Part shown: positions 12,521 to 27,555 of the stretch, piece by piece
Layout of the letters: every line of letters begins with the position of its first letter
Numbering within the stretch: the stretch's first letter is position 1
Assembly (NCBI GenBank): GCA_964017195.1
Contig: OZ024896.1
Location: 34,554,807 to 34,618,806, forward strand
Direction of reading: 5' to 3'
DNA: 64,000 nucleotides
Source: Siderastrea radians
Taxonomy: Eukaryota; Cnidaria; Anthozoa; Scleractinia; Rhizangiidae
Notes under the pieces: generated by a model
Database searches by the model: none
Seen by the model: the letters and a program-made list of their open reading frames with translations, nothing else
What the model was told of the DNA's origin: nothing
Made by a program: the position numbers and the translations under genes

Positions 12521-13783
12521 GGGACCGTACATTTTTTATGGGGGGGGGGGGGCTGGTGGGATTTGATGAGTAGTTCCTGAAGTGTATAATAACCCCCGTC
12601 TACATTTGAATATTTTTACCTGCCCCCCCCTTGTAGTCCTAAATATTTGGGATGACCCCCCTAAAAAAAAGGGAAAATGTTAAAGTAAATCTAAAACTTT
12701 TCAAGCTTTATGACGTTCCTCCTTATACAGATGTATTTTTAGCCAATGACGTCACGTTAGTGACGTCAGAGCCTAAAAATCAACGATAGACGAGAACAGT
12801 GTCGTGTTTGTCTTACGATTTGTGAGGCTGGGGGGATATTCTGTGAGACGATGGGTGGGGGTGTGCACCGGGACACGGAAACTCTTACCTTATCAGCGGC
12901 ACAAACCCATACAGCTAATATTATGGAAGTAAGACCCCCGGGCTTTGAAGTGTTTTGCATTCGCAAGTGTGGATCTACTTCGAATGCCCGTTTTGTGTAC
13001 GTGAGGTCTGGCAGGATGTAGAAAAAAAAACGTCATTGGCTCTGCGCGCATTGCGTGCCTATGTTTACAAATGTTATGACTTTCAAGGATTATTGGAATC
13101 CAAAAAGAAACATAGGCACGCAATGCGCGCAGAGCCAATGACGTTTTTTTTTTTTTTCACAATATGGAGAAATTTATCCTGACAACCTATGGATCTTTAC
13201 ACCTTCGGTAAGTCCCACCCTAACCCCTCATCCCCCCCCCCCCCCACCACCACCAAAAAGATCTTGTGGTTATCCACTATAAAACCTGGTAATGATCGAG
13301 CAGCGAGACTACGCGGAGTAAAGAAACCGAAGAAAGCTCTTTGTTTCACGGTTCTTCAAAGAACACAGACAAAAACAAGTAAACTTAAACTTAAACTCAC
13401 CGTCTAAAAATATTGCATACATAATTTAGGCAAAGATCAGTGGAAAGTTAACAATTTTACTTCAGAAATAAATGCAAAGTTGCAGTTCAACCTTTTAATT
13501 TCTTACTTCTACCAGTGATTATCCAATACTTCTCAGTGCTCATTAACGGTCAACTTTCTAAAGGGTGCCGTTTTGACGCTCGGCGTGATTTGCGTGACAC
13601 GCGACTCGCTTTACTTTGTTTAATTTGTAAGGTTTCAGACGTTTCAGTCAAACACTTACGTTCTTAGTACATTGTATTGTCAAAACAGGAGTCTGCCCCC
13701 CCCCTTTGAAGCCATATTTTTAGGCATGCCCCCCCCCTCACATCCCACCAGCCCCCCTTTACTCATAAAAAATGAACGGTCCC
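12521..13783. mobile_element. Non-autonomous DNA transposon with G/C-run termini
   Basis: The left end GGGACCGTACATTTTTTATG, followed by a G run (about 12541) and CTGGTGGGAT, mirrors the right end ATCCCACCAGCCCCCC...CATAAAAAATGAACGGTCCC at 13741-13783. The interior holds the perfect palindrome at 13021-13155. No transposase frame and no clear target duplication. Confidence 0.75.
13021..13155. repeat. Perfect ~45-bp inverted repeat (strong hairpin)
   Basis: The arm at about 13021-13065 (A-run, then CGTCATTGGCTCTGCGCGCA) and the arm at about 13109-13155 (TGCGCGCAGAGCCAATGACG, then a T-run) are exact reverse complements, separated by about 43 nt. It lies inside the element at 12521-13783 and may be a nested palindromic MITE. 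Confidence 0.9.
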
Positions 13784-13806
13784 TCATTTTGGCTTCAGCC
13801 TCTAAC

Positions 13807-14960
13807 GGCTGTGGCTAAAAGTGGGACGGGGATGCGGGGACGGGGACACGGGGACGCGTGTTTGGAGACGTGAAATGCCGGGACACGTGAGGACGTGAGG
13901 TATGGGACGCGAGGACGTGATATCGGTGAAGTGGGGACGTGGTATCAGGGATGCGGGGACGTGATGTCGGGGATGACAGGGACGCGGGGACGTAAGAACG
14001 GAAAAGTGGATACTGTGGGAAACTAAGCGATGTTTCCGCCATCTGGATGTAATAAAGTGGCATTTTTGACCTATTTACAGTTTCTTTTTCCCCTCTTTAG
14101 TTCCACGAATCAAAATTATAATTAATTCTTTTACTTAAAGATAAAGTGACCCGGTGAGTTTATAATTGAATAAATACTCTTGTAGTCAAAAGAAGACATC
14201 CTGAAATTTTAAACAGGAAGTTAAAATTTTTCATCCTAAACAGAGGAATAAAAGGCCCCCTGTGATCAGGAAAGGAAGGTTAGTTAACGTTTCATTTAGA
14301 AGCTTTAGTTGCGTTCAGTCTGGTGCTTTAACTATACGAGGTCGGGGGGGGGGGTAATTGAGGAAATGTTTATGAAACTGTATTCAACAAGCTTTTAAGA
14401 CAGCCCTTATGGACAGCCATATCTTCCCTTTTATCGCCATAGTTTTCTTTTTCTCGTTATTTACTGTACTTAAATTGGAACTTTACTGTGCTAACACTGA
14501 AACAATTTATGCGGAATGGTATATTGCTGAAAGTTCTTCATTTAGAGTGAAATAAAATAAATAAATAAAATAAAACGTTCTTGTGAGAGTGATGGTTCTC
14601 CACAATAGTTCTGAAGAGACTTTGAATACGCATACAGATTCCATAAAAGATAACTCCGGTAAACCTGAACACAGCCTTTATAATGATGTGACTTATGTAT
14701 CGTTTTTCTGTTTGAGTATTTTTGTGACTGCGTGCAGTGAAGGGGTAAATGGTAATGTGGGGCGCAATGAAACTGTTAATAAGTCGAAAATGCCACCACA
14801 TAGTGGGCAACCAAATGGTCTAATCATCGCCTAGTTTTCCCATCTCACGTCCCCGCCTCCCCGATCTCGCGTCCCGACACGTTCCCTATCCCACGCTCCC
14901 ACGCGTCCCCACGTCCTACGCCCCCGAACACGCGTCTTCGTCCCATTTTAGTCACTGCCG
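13807..14960. mobile_element. DNA transposon with long TIRs carrying GGGGACG minisatellites
   Basis: Ends CGGCTGTGGCTAAAAGTGGG and CCCATTTTAGTCACTGCCG are inverted copies. The inverted repeat extends about 250 nt inward, through variable GGGGACG/GGGGACGTG repeats (13825-14000; complementary CGTCCCC repeats at 14845-14940) to AAACTAAGCGATG and CATCGCCTAGTTTTC. CCTCTAA (13799-13805) and CCTCTAG (14961-14967) may be a 7-bp target duplication with one mismatch. Small open frames inside are not recognisable. Confidence 0.7.
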
Positions 14961-15225
14961 CCTCTAGCATCTTTCTACTCACGCCTGCAATGGCCGGAGT
15001 GAACGCTACCCAGGCATCTTGTTTTGTTAGCTCTATTCGTCGCTAATAGTTCGCCACTTTGTGTCTACTTAGCCCATAGTGCAATTGTATCTATTGGTCG
15101 AACTTTGAGACACTTGTCTTGCTATATAAGCTGCAGAACATTATCCAAGAGCATTACCTTGGCAGTCTTGCATGAAAGCAACATTTTGTAACATTTTATT
15201 TTGAACGGTCGCAGAATTTCATTCC

Positions 15226-15480
15226 CAGACTCAAACGTTAGAACCATTTCGTACAGAATAAACAGCACCACAGGAAAGTACTGCTCAGTAGCTTTCATTT
15301 GAATGGTCACACTTTAGGATTGCGTCAACATACTCAAAACCTCGAACCACCTTGTACAGCATAATAAACAGCACTACAGGAAAGTACTGCTCAGTATGTT
15401 TTATTTGAACGGTCACACTCTGGAACTTCATCCTTCGCCAAAGACTCCAAGTTAGAACCACCTTGTACAACATAATAAGG
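15226..15480. repeat. Tandem copies of the ~106-bp dispersed repeat
   Basis: Two to three units carry ACTCAAAxGTTAGAACCA, TTGTACAGCATAATAAACAG, GGAAAGTACTGCTCAGTA and TTTGAATGGTCACACT, the same family as 30890-31310. They lie in the copy-A intron before the first propeller exon. The homologous intron of the complete gene has related copies near 51570-51660 and 51940-52180. Confidence 0.75.
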
Positions 15481-16149
15481 AGAAGGCACACGATTTCCTA
15501 CATAGACCAGTACCTTACCTGGCAAATTAAAAATTGCCTCACAAGTGATATTGCCTGGGCTTTCTAAAAGAGCTGTAACCCATAACACCTGTTACAGCTG
15601 AATATGCTTGATGGGATGTTGATGTTATGGGTGATTGGTATAATATACCGATAAAGCGACAATTTTGATATGGGTGTGAAGATCAAGGAACAGGTGACTG
15701 AAAACTTAATAACAGCACTGTTGGCTAATAGAAATAATTCCTTAAGGATCGCCTGACACTATAATATCGACGAACTTGATCAATTCTTACTTATACACTG
15801 TACTTGTATTCATTGTTTGAAGAGTTTGTTTAACATTCTAATTTTTTTTTTGTCTCCCACAGGTGAAGAGGGATTCCTCATATTTGCAAACCGTCACGAC
15901 ATTCGACATTTAACATTCGACTCATCAGATTACACGCAGTTGGTACCAGGGCAGAAAGGCGCAGTAGCGCTGGACTTTGACTTCAGCAGCGGCTACATAT
16001 TCTGGACTGATGTCATTGAAGAAAACATTAAGCGCGCCAAAATAGAAGAGAACCCCAAAGTTGAAGTCCTGGTCCACATCGACGTAGACACGCCAGACGG
16101 GATTGCTGTTGATTGGATTAATAAGAAACTGTACTGGACTGACACAGGC

Positions 16150-16153
16150 GCGC
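16150..16153 (+). other. Frameshifting 4-nt insertion in copy-A propeller
   Basis: Copy A reads GACACAGGCGCGCAATGATATG where the complete gene (53181 onward) reads GACACAGGCAATGATATG. The extra GCGC follows the codons for Trp-Thr-Asp-Thr-Gly and brings a TGA into frame at 16156-16158. Reading on past it in the other frame restores homology (ATTGAGGTGGCTGATTATGA). Confidence 0.9.
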
Positions 16154-16595
16154 AATGATATGATTGAGGTGGCTGATTATGACGGAAAAAATCGCCTTCA
16201 GCTTGTTAAAGCAGGACTGGAGGAACCACGAGCAATTGTGGTGCATCCTTCTCTCGGGTAAGTCAAGAGAAGTTTTATCTCAGAAAATACAGTAACTTGT
16301 GTTACTGATTAGTGCAGCGCAATTTGACTTTGCAAATGTGTTTGGCAAATGCTTGACACAGGCTAGGAAAAAATAAAAGGCCTGCGTGCTCGGCCTTAAC
16401 AAAACCCCTGGTAGACAAGGTTTTCTTCCACAGACTCGAAAGTTAGAAGCACCTTCTACAGTATACATGTCATAAACAGGACCGTTATCCACAGACTCAA
16501 GAGTTAGAACTATACTTCCTTTTGCGTAATAAATAGTACCACAACAAAGTACCCCTTGTAGCTTTAATTGTTGTTGTCACGCCTGAGGATTTATC

Positions 16596-16905
16596 TGGGG
16601 AGGGGGGGGGTTCATTAAAGTTTTGTACAGGGAGGCTCCGCCCCAAGGTTTAAACCCTTACCCTTGAATATACTAATCTTTATCGAAATGTTACCCCTCT
16701 TATATGCCAAACATAAACCAAAACCAATAGATTATTCTGGATTTTAGTTGCTCGAAGGCTACAATATATTTTTGCATTGCGATTTGTATCTAAATCTTTT
16801 TTTATCCCCTCTAGTATACTGCAAGCGCAAAGAAGGCACTCCTTTTGGGCAGAGCCTCCCCGTAAAGCCCACTGTAGGGAGTACCCCCTGGGGGACTTAT
16901 TCACA
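16596..16905. mobile_element. G-rich-ended MITE-like insertion
   Basis: Begins CTGGGGAGGGGGGGG and ends GGGAGTACCCCCTGGGGGAC, roughly inverted, with internal AGGGAGGCTCCGCCCC and GGGCAGAGCCTCCCCG that also pair. It lies in the intron between the two propeller exons of copy A. The corresponding short intron of the complete gene (53295-53739) lacks it. Confidence 0.55.
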
Positions 16906-16928
16906 GACTCAATAGTTTTACCACCTTA

Positions 16929-17220
16929 GAGCGCTTTTCAAATGAGTGTCGTAAAACCAAAACCAAAGTAATTACCCCAGCCAATCACAACAAACACAAA
17001 TTACCCAATGAACCAATCAGAACTCGAAGCAAGTACATGTAACCGGCGTCAAGCGCGGGAAAACGCGTGCGAGCGCGAGCAAGTCACGACTGATTGGTTT
17101 GAGTTTTACTCCTGATTGGTCGAGAAAGTGGCGCGAAAGGTTTTAACCAATCACAGAGCGAAGTAAAGCAAAACCAAAGCAAAACACGAATTACTTTCGA
17201 CACTCAATTGAAAACCGCTC
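16929..17220. mobile_element. CCAAT-rich Tc1/mariner-type MITE, copy 1
   Basis: Termini GAGCGCTTTTCAAATGAGTG and CACTCAATTGAAAACCGCTC are inverted and flanked by TA on both sides. The interior carries several CCAATCA/TGATTGG words and a GCGCGGGAAAACGCG core. Three more copies lie at 23702-23993, 23999-24282 and 26290-26574. It is an insertion in the copy-A intron between propeller exons. Confidence 0.85.
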
Positions 17221-18252
17221 TATACAGTAGTATAGCATCACACAAAAGTACAGCTGCATAGGTCACACACAGCAGTAGTCCATTCACAGATTGAAAATTA
17301 GAACTCTCGTAGTGGCTTTTCCTTAGACTTCAAAGCAGATTTGATAAGTATGAACCGTGAATTGACTGCAAGTTACGTTTATTGTTTTGAATATTTTCAG
17401 CATCATGTTTTGGTCAGACTGGGGTAAAACCCCCAAAATTGAGAAGTGTGGGATGAACGGTGATCCTTATACAAGGCATGTGTTGATCAATACTAACATC
17501 CTCTGGCCAAATGCGCTGTCTATAGACTACACTATTGACCGAATATGGTGGGCAGATGCAAAGCTTCACACTATAGAATCGGCTGATTTATATGGAAGAG
17601 ATCGGCGAATTATTCTGAGCGAGAATGTCAACCATCCATTTGCGCTGACGCTGTTTCAGAACTACATGTATTGGACTGACTGGGAACATGAAAATGGCTC
17701 TATTAAAAAGGCTAACAAGTTTACTGGAGAGGAGCGGACTGTACTGCAAGGAAATTTGTACTCACCTATGGATATTCATGTACATCACAGACAACGCCAG
17801 CCTGTAGGAACAAATCCATGCCGACCAAAAACTGAGTTTGGCGGATGCAGCCACATCTGTTTGCTTGCTCCTAAGTACCGCTATCCAGATGGCTCTAGTT
17901 GTCACTGTCCTCCTGGAGTGAACCTTCTTTATGATCAGAGGACCTGCAACACAACAGGTACTATCTGGCACTTTTTGATCTTCTGCCAAGAAGCTCTAGC
18001 TTGCTTGCTTGCTTTGTTCATTTTCATTATGGAATTTTTTCACGATGAAGGTTCTCTGTCTGTCTCCTTTTATTGTGTCCTTTCCTGCAGTTAATTGTGG
18101 TACGTAAAGAGTGCAAAATATTTTTCCCTTACTACTCCATATTTGACTTCTTATTTCAAAAACTTGGTAGAATTTACAATGTTATGGCTTTGAATCCGAC
18201 ATGGCATCTCTTATGATTGCCTTTCTTTTATTGTTCTTACTACATTTTGCAG

Positions 18253-18389
18253 ATGATTTCACTGATTTTTACACGGTTCAAAGTGTGACTTGTAAGCTTG
18301 GTTGCAAATTCCAATTAGAAATTAATGTGTGTCTGGAACGGTTCAACATGTACAACAACCAGAGCCTGTTAATCAGTATTTGCCACTAA
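18253..18389 (+). CDS. Possible alternative terminal exon, copy A
   Basis: Follows a TTTTGCAG acceptor in phase 1, so it could join the exon ending at 17957. It encodes 45 residues, starting [15 protein letters not shown] and ending LLISICH, then TAA. The complete gene has the same open exon at 54618-54754. Use of this exon would give a protein ending soon after the propeller and third EGF, without membrane anchor. It may also be non-functional intron sequence carried along in the duplication. No transcript evidence is available. Confidence 0.4.
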
Positions 18390-18647
18390 TTTAATTGACC
18401 CTTTTGCTCCAGGAGTGAAGAAGTTGAAATAATGTATACATGCAAGCATTGAAAAACAAATATCACTGTAGGAATGTTCTAAACTATTGCTTAGAATTCA
18501 AAAAGGATTTTGTGCGGAAACTCAAAATCTAGACCAACCCTGTTCCACAACTTTCATTGCATCAGCATGGTTTTACCTGAGGACTTCATCCACAGACTAT
18601 GAAGTTAGAACCAATATTTGCACAACATTGGAAAGTACGTACTAAAT

Positions 18648-18860
18648 GCCCAAAAATTGAAAGCAAGCGGGTGTGCCAATTATTACCAGCTGAAAGAGCT
18701 AATTTGCTTACAAGAAGATGACATAACTTTCTAACAGATGCCAGTGTAAAGGAGAGGAAAAACTGATGCCAAATTTTAAATTAATTTCAGCCAGCAAAAT
18801 AGACTTTGGTCTCCCATTTAAGTGCCAAAATGGAAAAACTATCATTTTTCTGAGGGTTCT
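18648..18860 (-). repeat. Segment homologous in inverted orientation to 55075-55345
   Basis: The words CCCAAAAATTGAAAGCA, CTAATTTGCTTACAAG, TTCTAACAGATGC and AAAATAGACTTTGGTCTCCC appear here in order. Their reverse complements appear in reverse order at 55345 down to 55085, in the intron of the complete gene just beyond the collinear duplication. It marks a rearranged right boundary of copy A. A dispersed repeat shared by chance is less likely but possible. Confidence 0.7.
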
Positions 18861-18891
18861 CCAATACACCCGCACCGTAACGGACCATGAG

Positions 18892-19376
18892 ACTAAAGGT
18901 CGATTTCCACTGATGCGTAAATTTTACGTGCGTACTGGCGTGAATTCAACTGGCTTTACGTGCGTAAATTTAATTAGAGACGATGTATGAACGGCTTACG
19001 TAAACGTAAAAAGTTGAACGTTTTCAACTTTTTACGTTTACGTAAGCCGTTCATACATCGCCTCTGGAATTCAACCTTAAGTTTTCGGTCCATAAAATTC
19101 GAACGGGCCGTGAAGCCCACCTACGGAAACCCACCCACCTACTAAAGGTCGATTTCCACTGATGCGTAAATTTTACGTGCGTACGGGCGTGAATTCAACT
19201 GGCTTTGCGCGCGTAAATTTAATTAGAGAAGATGTATGAACGGCTTACGTAAACGCAAAAAGTTGAACGTTTTCAACTTTTTATGTTTATGTAAGCCGTT
19301 CATACATCGCCTCTGGAATTCAACCTTAAGGTTTTGGTCCGTAAAATTCGAACGGGCCGTGAAACCCACCTACGGA
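18892..19376. repeat. Two tandem 249-bp units, each with a long perfect hairpin
   Basis: ACTAAAGGTCGATTTCCACT starts at 18892 and again at 19141. Each unit contains a palindrome of about 80 nt. In unit 1 it runs from CGATGTATGAACGGCTTACG through AAAAAGTTGAACGTTTTCAA to CGTAAGCCGTTCATACATCG. In unit 2 a few right-arm bases differ. Probably a tandemly duplicated MITE. No coding content. Confidence 0.85.
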
Positions 19377-19665
19377 TTGTAAAGAGGGGTTGACGGTCCG
19401 TACACTTCGTACGGACGGTGAACCGTACACACGGTCCGTATAGAGGAGTTCATGGTCCGTAAATTGCATCTCATTAGTGGGACTTGCAATATTTCACTCT
19501 TGTTATCAGAGGGAGATATCATGTTGACGAACTGTACAGTTCGTACGGACCGTGAACTTCAGATACGGTCCGTATAGAAGAGCTTACGGTCCGTAAATTG
19601 CATCTCATTAGTGGGACTTAAAATTTTTCTAAGTAATGTGATCTACCGCGTAGCACTCTGAAATG

Positions 19666-19668
19666 AAA

Positions 19669-19699
<31 letters not shown>

Positions 19700-19700
19700 A
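19666..19700. repeat. (AAAT)n microsatellite
   Basis: A simple tetranucleotide run lies directly before the SINE-like fragment at 19704-19802. Confidence 0.95.
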
Positions 19701-19703
19701 CAT

Positions 19704-19802
19704 GGTTCTCATTTCTAATTTCTTCTTTCAGGCCGTACGGCCGGGGGGAAATTATGTAGGGCAGTATTGCTCACTTCTAGCACTCATACATTACTTTACA
19801 TG
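19704..19802 (+). mobile_element. SINE body/tail fragment
   Basis: The run from GGTTCTCATTTCTAATTTCTT through GGGGGGAAATTATG, GGGCAGTATTGCT and CACTCATACATTACTTTAC matches, in the opposite orientation, the body next to the tRNA-like head at 58222-58293 (58105-58205). No tRNA head is present here. Confidence 0.65.
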
Positions 19803-20159
19803 TTTACTTAAAATTTTTCACTCTTGTTATTAGAGGGAGATATCGGTTTGACGGTCCGTACAGTTCGTACGGACGGTGAACCTCAGATACAGTCCGTATA
19901 GAAGAGTTCACGGTCCGTAAATTGCATGTCACTAGTGGGACATTAGTGGGACGTACAGTTCGTACGGACAGCGAACTTTAGATACGGTTCGTATAGGTCC
20001 GTGAATTGTATCTCGTTGTTGGGTATTAGAATATTTCACTCTTGTTATCGGAGGGAGATATCGGTTTGACGGTCCGTACAGTTCGTACGGACCGTGAACC
20101 TGCACACACGGTCTGTGTAGAGGTGTTAAGGTCCGGAATTTGCATCTCGTTGGTGGATT

Positions 20160-21000
20160 CTGTATATTTTACTAACGCTTAAAATAACTTGCATCGCTCG
20201 ATGGTTCGCGTTTTCATGTTTTGTTTACAGGGTACAAACGAAGGCAGAAAACGCATGAAAGCAACATTTAGCTATTAATTGACAATTCACAGAGCTGGAG
20301 GTGGTGCAGTTTTCTTTGGATTTTAATCACTAAAGTAAACGTTGTTAAGTTTTGAAAAGGGTACAACTTGAAGTAATAGATTGCTCAGTCATTTTGCGGT
20401 GGACATGCAGCTACTTGCGATAAATACTAAAACGTACAGTATTTATGGTGGTGACGTTTCGTTGGATTTCAACCATGGCAGTAAAAGTTATTAAGTTTTG
20501 AAGACGGTACAACTGGATTTAAGAGTACCGAAGGTGTCATTTTATATCCTTAATAGATCGCTCAATGATTTTGCAATGACTATGCAGCTATTACGATGAA
20601 TACTACAAGTACAATTTTATATAACAGGGGCACCCAACGAGAAAATTTTAGCAAAATACTTGAAATATCATTTTCTGCTTTCTTAGATTGTTTCAGAGCT
20701 TTTTAAAGGCATATTTGTGTAAGCTAATACAGATTGATCTCTTCGGCGTTCTAAGCTGAAAATTTAGGCCGCAGAAAATTTTAGAAAACAGAACCCTATC
20801 CGCAAATTTCCGAGCTGCTGATGGCTCTCCGAAAATGCTAGCTGACCTTATTTATGCTCCAAACGACATATTTGTCCCTCCGAAAACAATAGGAACTAAT
20901 AAGTCCTCTTGTCACGAAAGTCCGACATGATGTTTCACCGAAGAAATTTCTAGCTTTCACTGCAATTAAATACGAAAATCGCAGGTGATTTTAGGCTTTC
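20160..21000. other. No feature recognised
   Basis: AT-rich sequence after the hairpin array and before the LINE fragment. A pair of related words (TTTTGAAAAGGGTACAACTTG and TTTTGAAGACGGTACAACTGG) suggests an old internal duplication near 20340-20590. No exon, RNA gene or clear transposon end was seen. Confidence 0.5.
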
Positions 21001-21009
21001 CGAACAGAT

Positions 21010-21013
21010 ATAA

Positions 21014-21056
<43 letters not shown>

Positions 21057-21459
21057 AATAATTACTTATGTTGCGCTTTTTCTATAAAAATAATCAAAAG
21101 CGCATTACACTTAATATAATACGTTATTACAAATTTCAAATAGATAATAAAACTACCGACTAATCGATAATCTAATTTATAACCTTGTGCTGAAAATCTT
21201 AACAAAAAGCCTTAGAAAATAAATAATACTTGACTGAACGCTTAAAATCGTCAATGTCCTTAGCTTGCCTTACTGACAAAGGAAGGCTGTTCCACAAGAC
21301 CGGGGCAGCTACCATAAACGAGCGATCCCCCATAGTCTTTTTCGTTTTGAACCGTGGACTTGCTAGAAATATACCATTGATGTTCCGACGCAAGTGATAA
21401 TGGGAAGCTGGTAAGAAACGAACCGTTGGGTGCCCCTGATATAAGTAGCGCGGATACAA
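21010..21459 (-). mobile_element. 5-prime-truncated non-LTR retrotransposon (LINE) 3-prime end
   Basis: The minus-strand frame 21459-21199 (86 codons, TAA/TAG-bounded) contains GDRSFMVAAPVLWNSLPLS and DDFKRSVKYYLF. This is the usual C-terminal end of CR1/L2-like reverse transcriptases in invertebrates. On that strand the frame is followed by a 3-prime UTR and an ATT-repeat tail (21061-21010), as expected of such elements. Most of the reverse transcriptase and the endonuclease are missing. Confidence 0.8.
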
Positions 21460-22706
21460 TTGTTATTCGATTACCTTCGACTACCTGTCGGAACGATTAC
21501 CTTAAACTACCCGTCAAAACGATTACCAATGACTATCGACGAGCTTGTAATTGGTTGTGAAGTATCTACGAGGTTTACTGTACAATAAAGAACTTGCTGT
21601 GTTCCAGTTGAAGTCTCGGTTTTGCTGTCGTCTGCCTTGCTGCTGGGCGAAGAAACTAGACCCTCAGGTACTTCTGCCAAGTTCTATTGAGTGTCAGCTG
21701 CCAAGCCAGTCCGCTCTACCGAGCTCTCCCTGTTCCCACCGTCGGTAGCATAGCTCCGTTGCTAGTTTTCGGTCCGCGCAGAAATCCAGTCGCCGACTGC
21801 AATATTTGCCCAGCTCTCAAGCATTCACAAAAACTACCAGTACGGGCAAAAAACCTCTCGTTACATTTATTTATTTATTTATTTACTTTATTAGCATGTG
21901 TGCCCTATTTATTTTGCATCTTGTGCATTGCATATTTCGCCGTAAATTGATACTCTTTGTAGTTAAGTATAACATAGTGGTTAAATGTGATTGTAAGATT
22001 CGTAAGGAGGATGATATGCTTCATAAAGTTTTGCACAAATTAAAAAAATTGATAATAATAACTAAAAGTTAACAGCGGATTTCATCTCGCCCGTTGAAAA
22101 TGTTTTTAAAACCTGATTATTAGAATCATACTGAAATCAAACTTCACGCTAATCCTGGGTATTAAAGCTTAAAGGGTGCTTTGAACAAATGGGCTCTGGG
22201 GGATTTGTTAAATTAAAGCATTTTCATGACCGTTCATTTGAAGGAATTAACAAGTTCATTTCTCTCTCGTTTGAGCGTCCTTTTCACACCCACTGGGCGA
22301 TGTACGCTTGTATGTTGGGGGGGGCTTCTATGATACTTTTCATGACTTCATAGGACACTTAACTAAAATATTTGTTGATCGGAACCCTTGTCTTTTGTAT
22401 GTATTCATGCCGATATTTTCCCAATGAGCTTTCGTTTGAGTGAGCGGAAGTTACCCACGGTGTGAATCATCGTCAAAACCGACCAGTTTCCAGAACAACT
22501 GACATAAGCGCCGCAGTGGGCGGGCGGAGTGGGGGGGGGGGGGGTGATTGCAATGTCATTGGTTTTATCAGTCCAAATCAGTGACAAGAGTTACGAGAAT
22601 AAATGAAAAAAATTTGGGCGTTTGTGATTACCACATAATGATGAGCTGTTGTCGATTGTTACAATAACAAGAATTTCAGTAATTTACCCTGCATTCCTTT
22701 ACGCAG
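21460..22706. other. No gene recognised
   Basis: Non-coding sequence between the LINE fragment and the first EGF exon. It has a TTTA-rich stretch at 21868-21890, G runs near 22317 and 22530, and short open frames without recognisable domains. No signal-peptide exon for the downstream EGF gene was found here. Confidence 0.5.
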
Positions 22707-27390
<4,684 letters not shown>

Positions 27391-27555
27391 ACAGGAAACA
27401 CATTAAAGGAATGAAGACCGATGAGACATGCTTTAATGGAATCAAGATGGATGCTTAAAGCCTGGGATAACTAAGGGTTTTATTTAATTAACTGTGGGGC
27501 CTTTGTTTTGATTTTGTTTTTGTGGTTAACGTTGCTTATGTAATGATAGACTGAA

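Larger units (their letters stand above)
10885..15250. other. ~4.3-kb copy-A-specific insertion block in propeller-side intron
   Basis: The intron between the second EGF exon and the first propeller exon is about 5.0 kb in copy A but about 1.4 kb in the complete gene. Collinear sequence stops after CTGCTCAGTAGTTGTC near 10885 and resumes around 15250. The block contains several independent inverted-repeat elements, listed separately, plus a pair of similar words (CACGGAGAAAAGCTCTTTTGGTG and ACGCGGAGAAAACTCTATTGGTG) near 11240-11320. No coding exon was recognised. Confidence 0.75.
4439..17957 (+). pseudogene. Partial LDLR/VLDLR-like duplicate (copy A), frameshifted
   Basis: Ten exons are visible: 4439-4564, 6547-6663, 7651-7767 (one class A module each), 8909-9154 (two), 9363-9479 and 10187-10318 (one each), 10435-10560 and 10694-10819 (EGF), 15863-16257 and 17401-17957 (YWTD propeller plus a C-terminal EGF). 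That is seven class A modules with their Cys and Asp/SDE calcium residues kept. All acceptors and donors are intact and phase 1 throughout except the 15863/17401 junction (phase 2). Compared with the complete gene at 41875-59950 it lacks the signal-peptide exon and first class A module, since the duplication starts in intron 2. Exon 15863-16257 is 395 nt against 391 in the complete gene: an extra GCGC after the YWTDTG codons shifts the frame into a TGA at 16156-16158. I call it a pseudogene. It could instead be a working chimeric gene if the insertion is an assembly or allelic error and 5-prime exons lie left of the window. Confidence 0.7.
2866..18505 (+). repeat. Segmental duplication, copy A
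   Basis: Intron and exon sequence is collinear with 43590-54870. Homology starts at the shared CGCCAGAAATACTATTC word (about 2867 and 43592) and is followed through ten exon pairs to the stretch around ATGTATACATGCAAG downstream of the alternative terminal exon. Both copies are interrupted by private insertions. The block holds only part of the receptor gene, starting in the equivalent of intron 2 and ending before the membrane-anchor exons. Confidence 0.9.
19386..20140. repeat. Array of ~160-bp units with GGTCCGTAC hairpins
   Basis: About five imperfect units share CACTCTTGTTATCAGAGGG, GACGGTCCGTACAGTTCGTA, CGGACCGTGAAC, ACGGTCCGTATAGA and GTCCGTAAATTGCATCTC. GGTCCGTAC-AGTTC-GTACGGACC forms a short hairpin in each. 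The array is split at about 19640-19810 by an AAAT microsatellite and a SINE-like fragment. Confidence 0.8.

Noticed and set aside
21551..22072. Overlapping short plus-strand frames as first exon of the EGF-GCY gene
   Set aside because: None has a clear signal peptide followed by a phase-1 donor, and TTTA-rich low-complexity sequence dominates.
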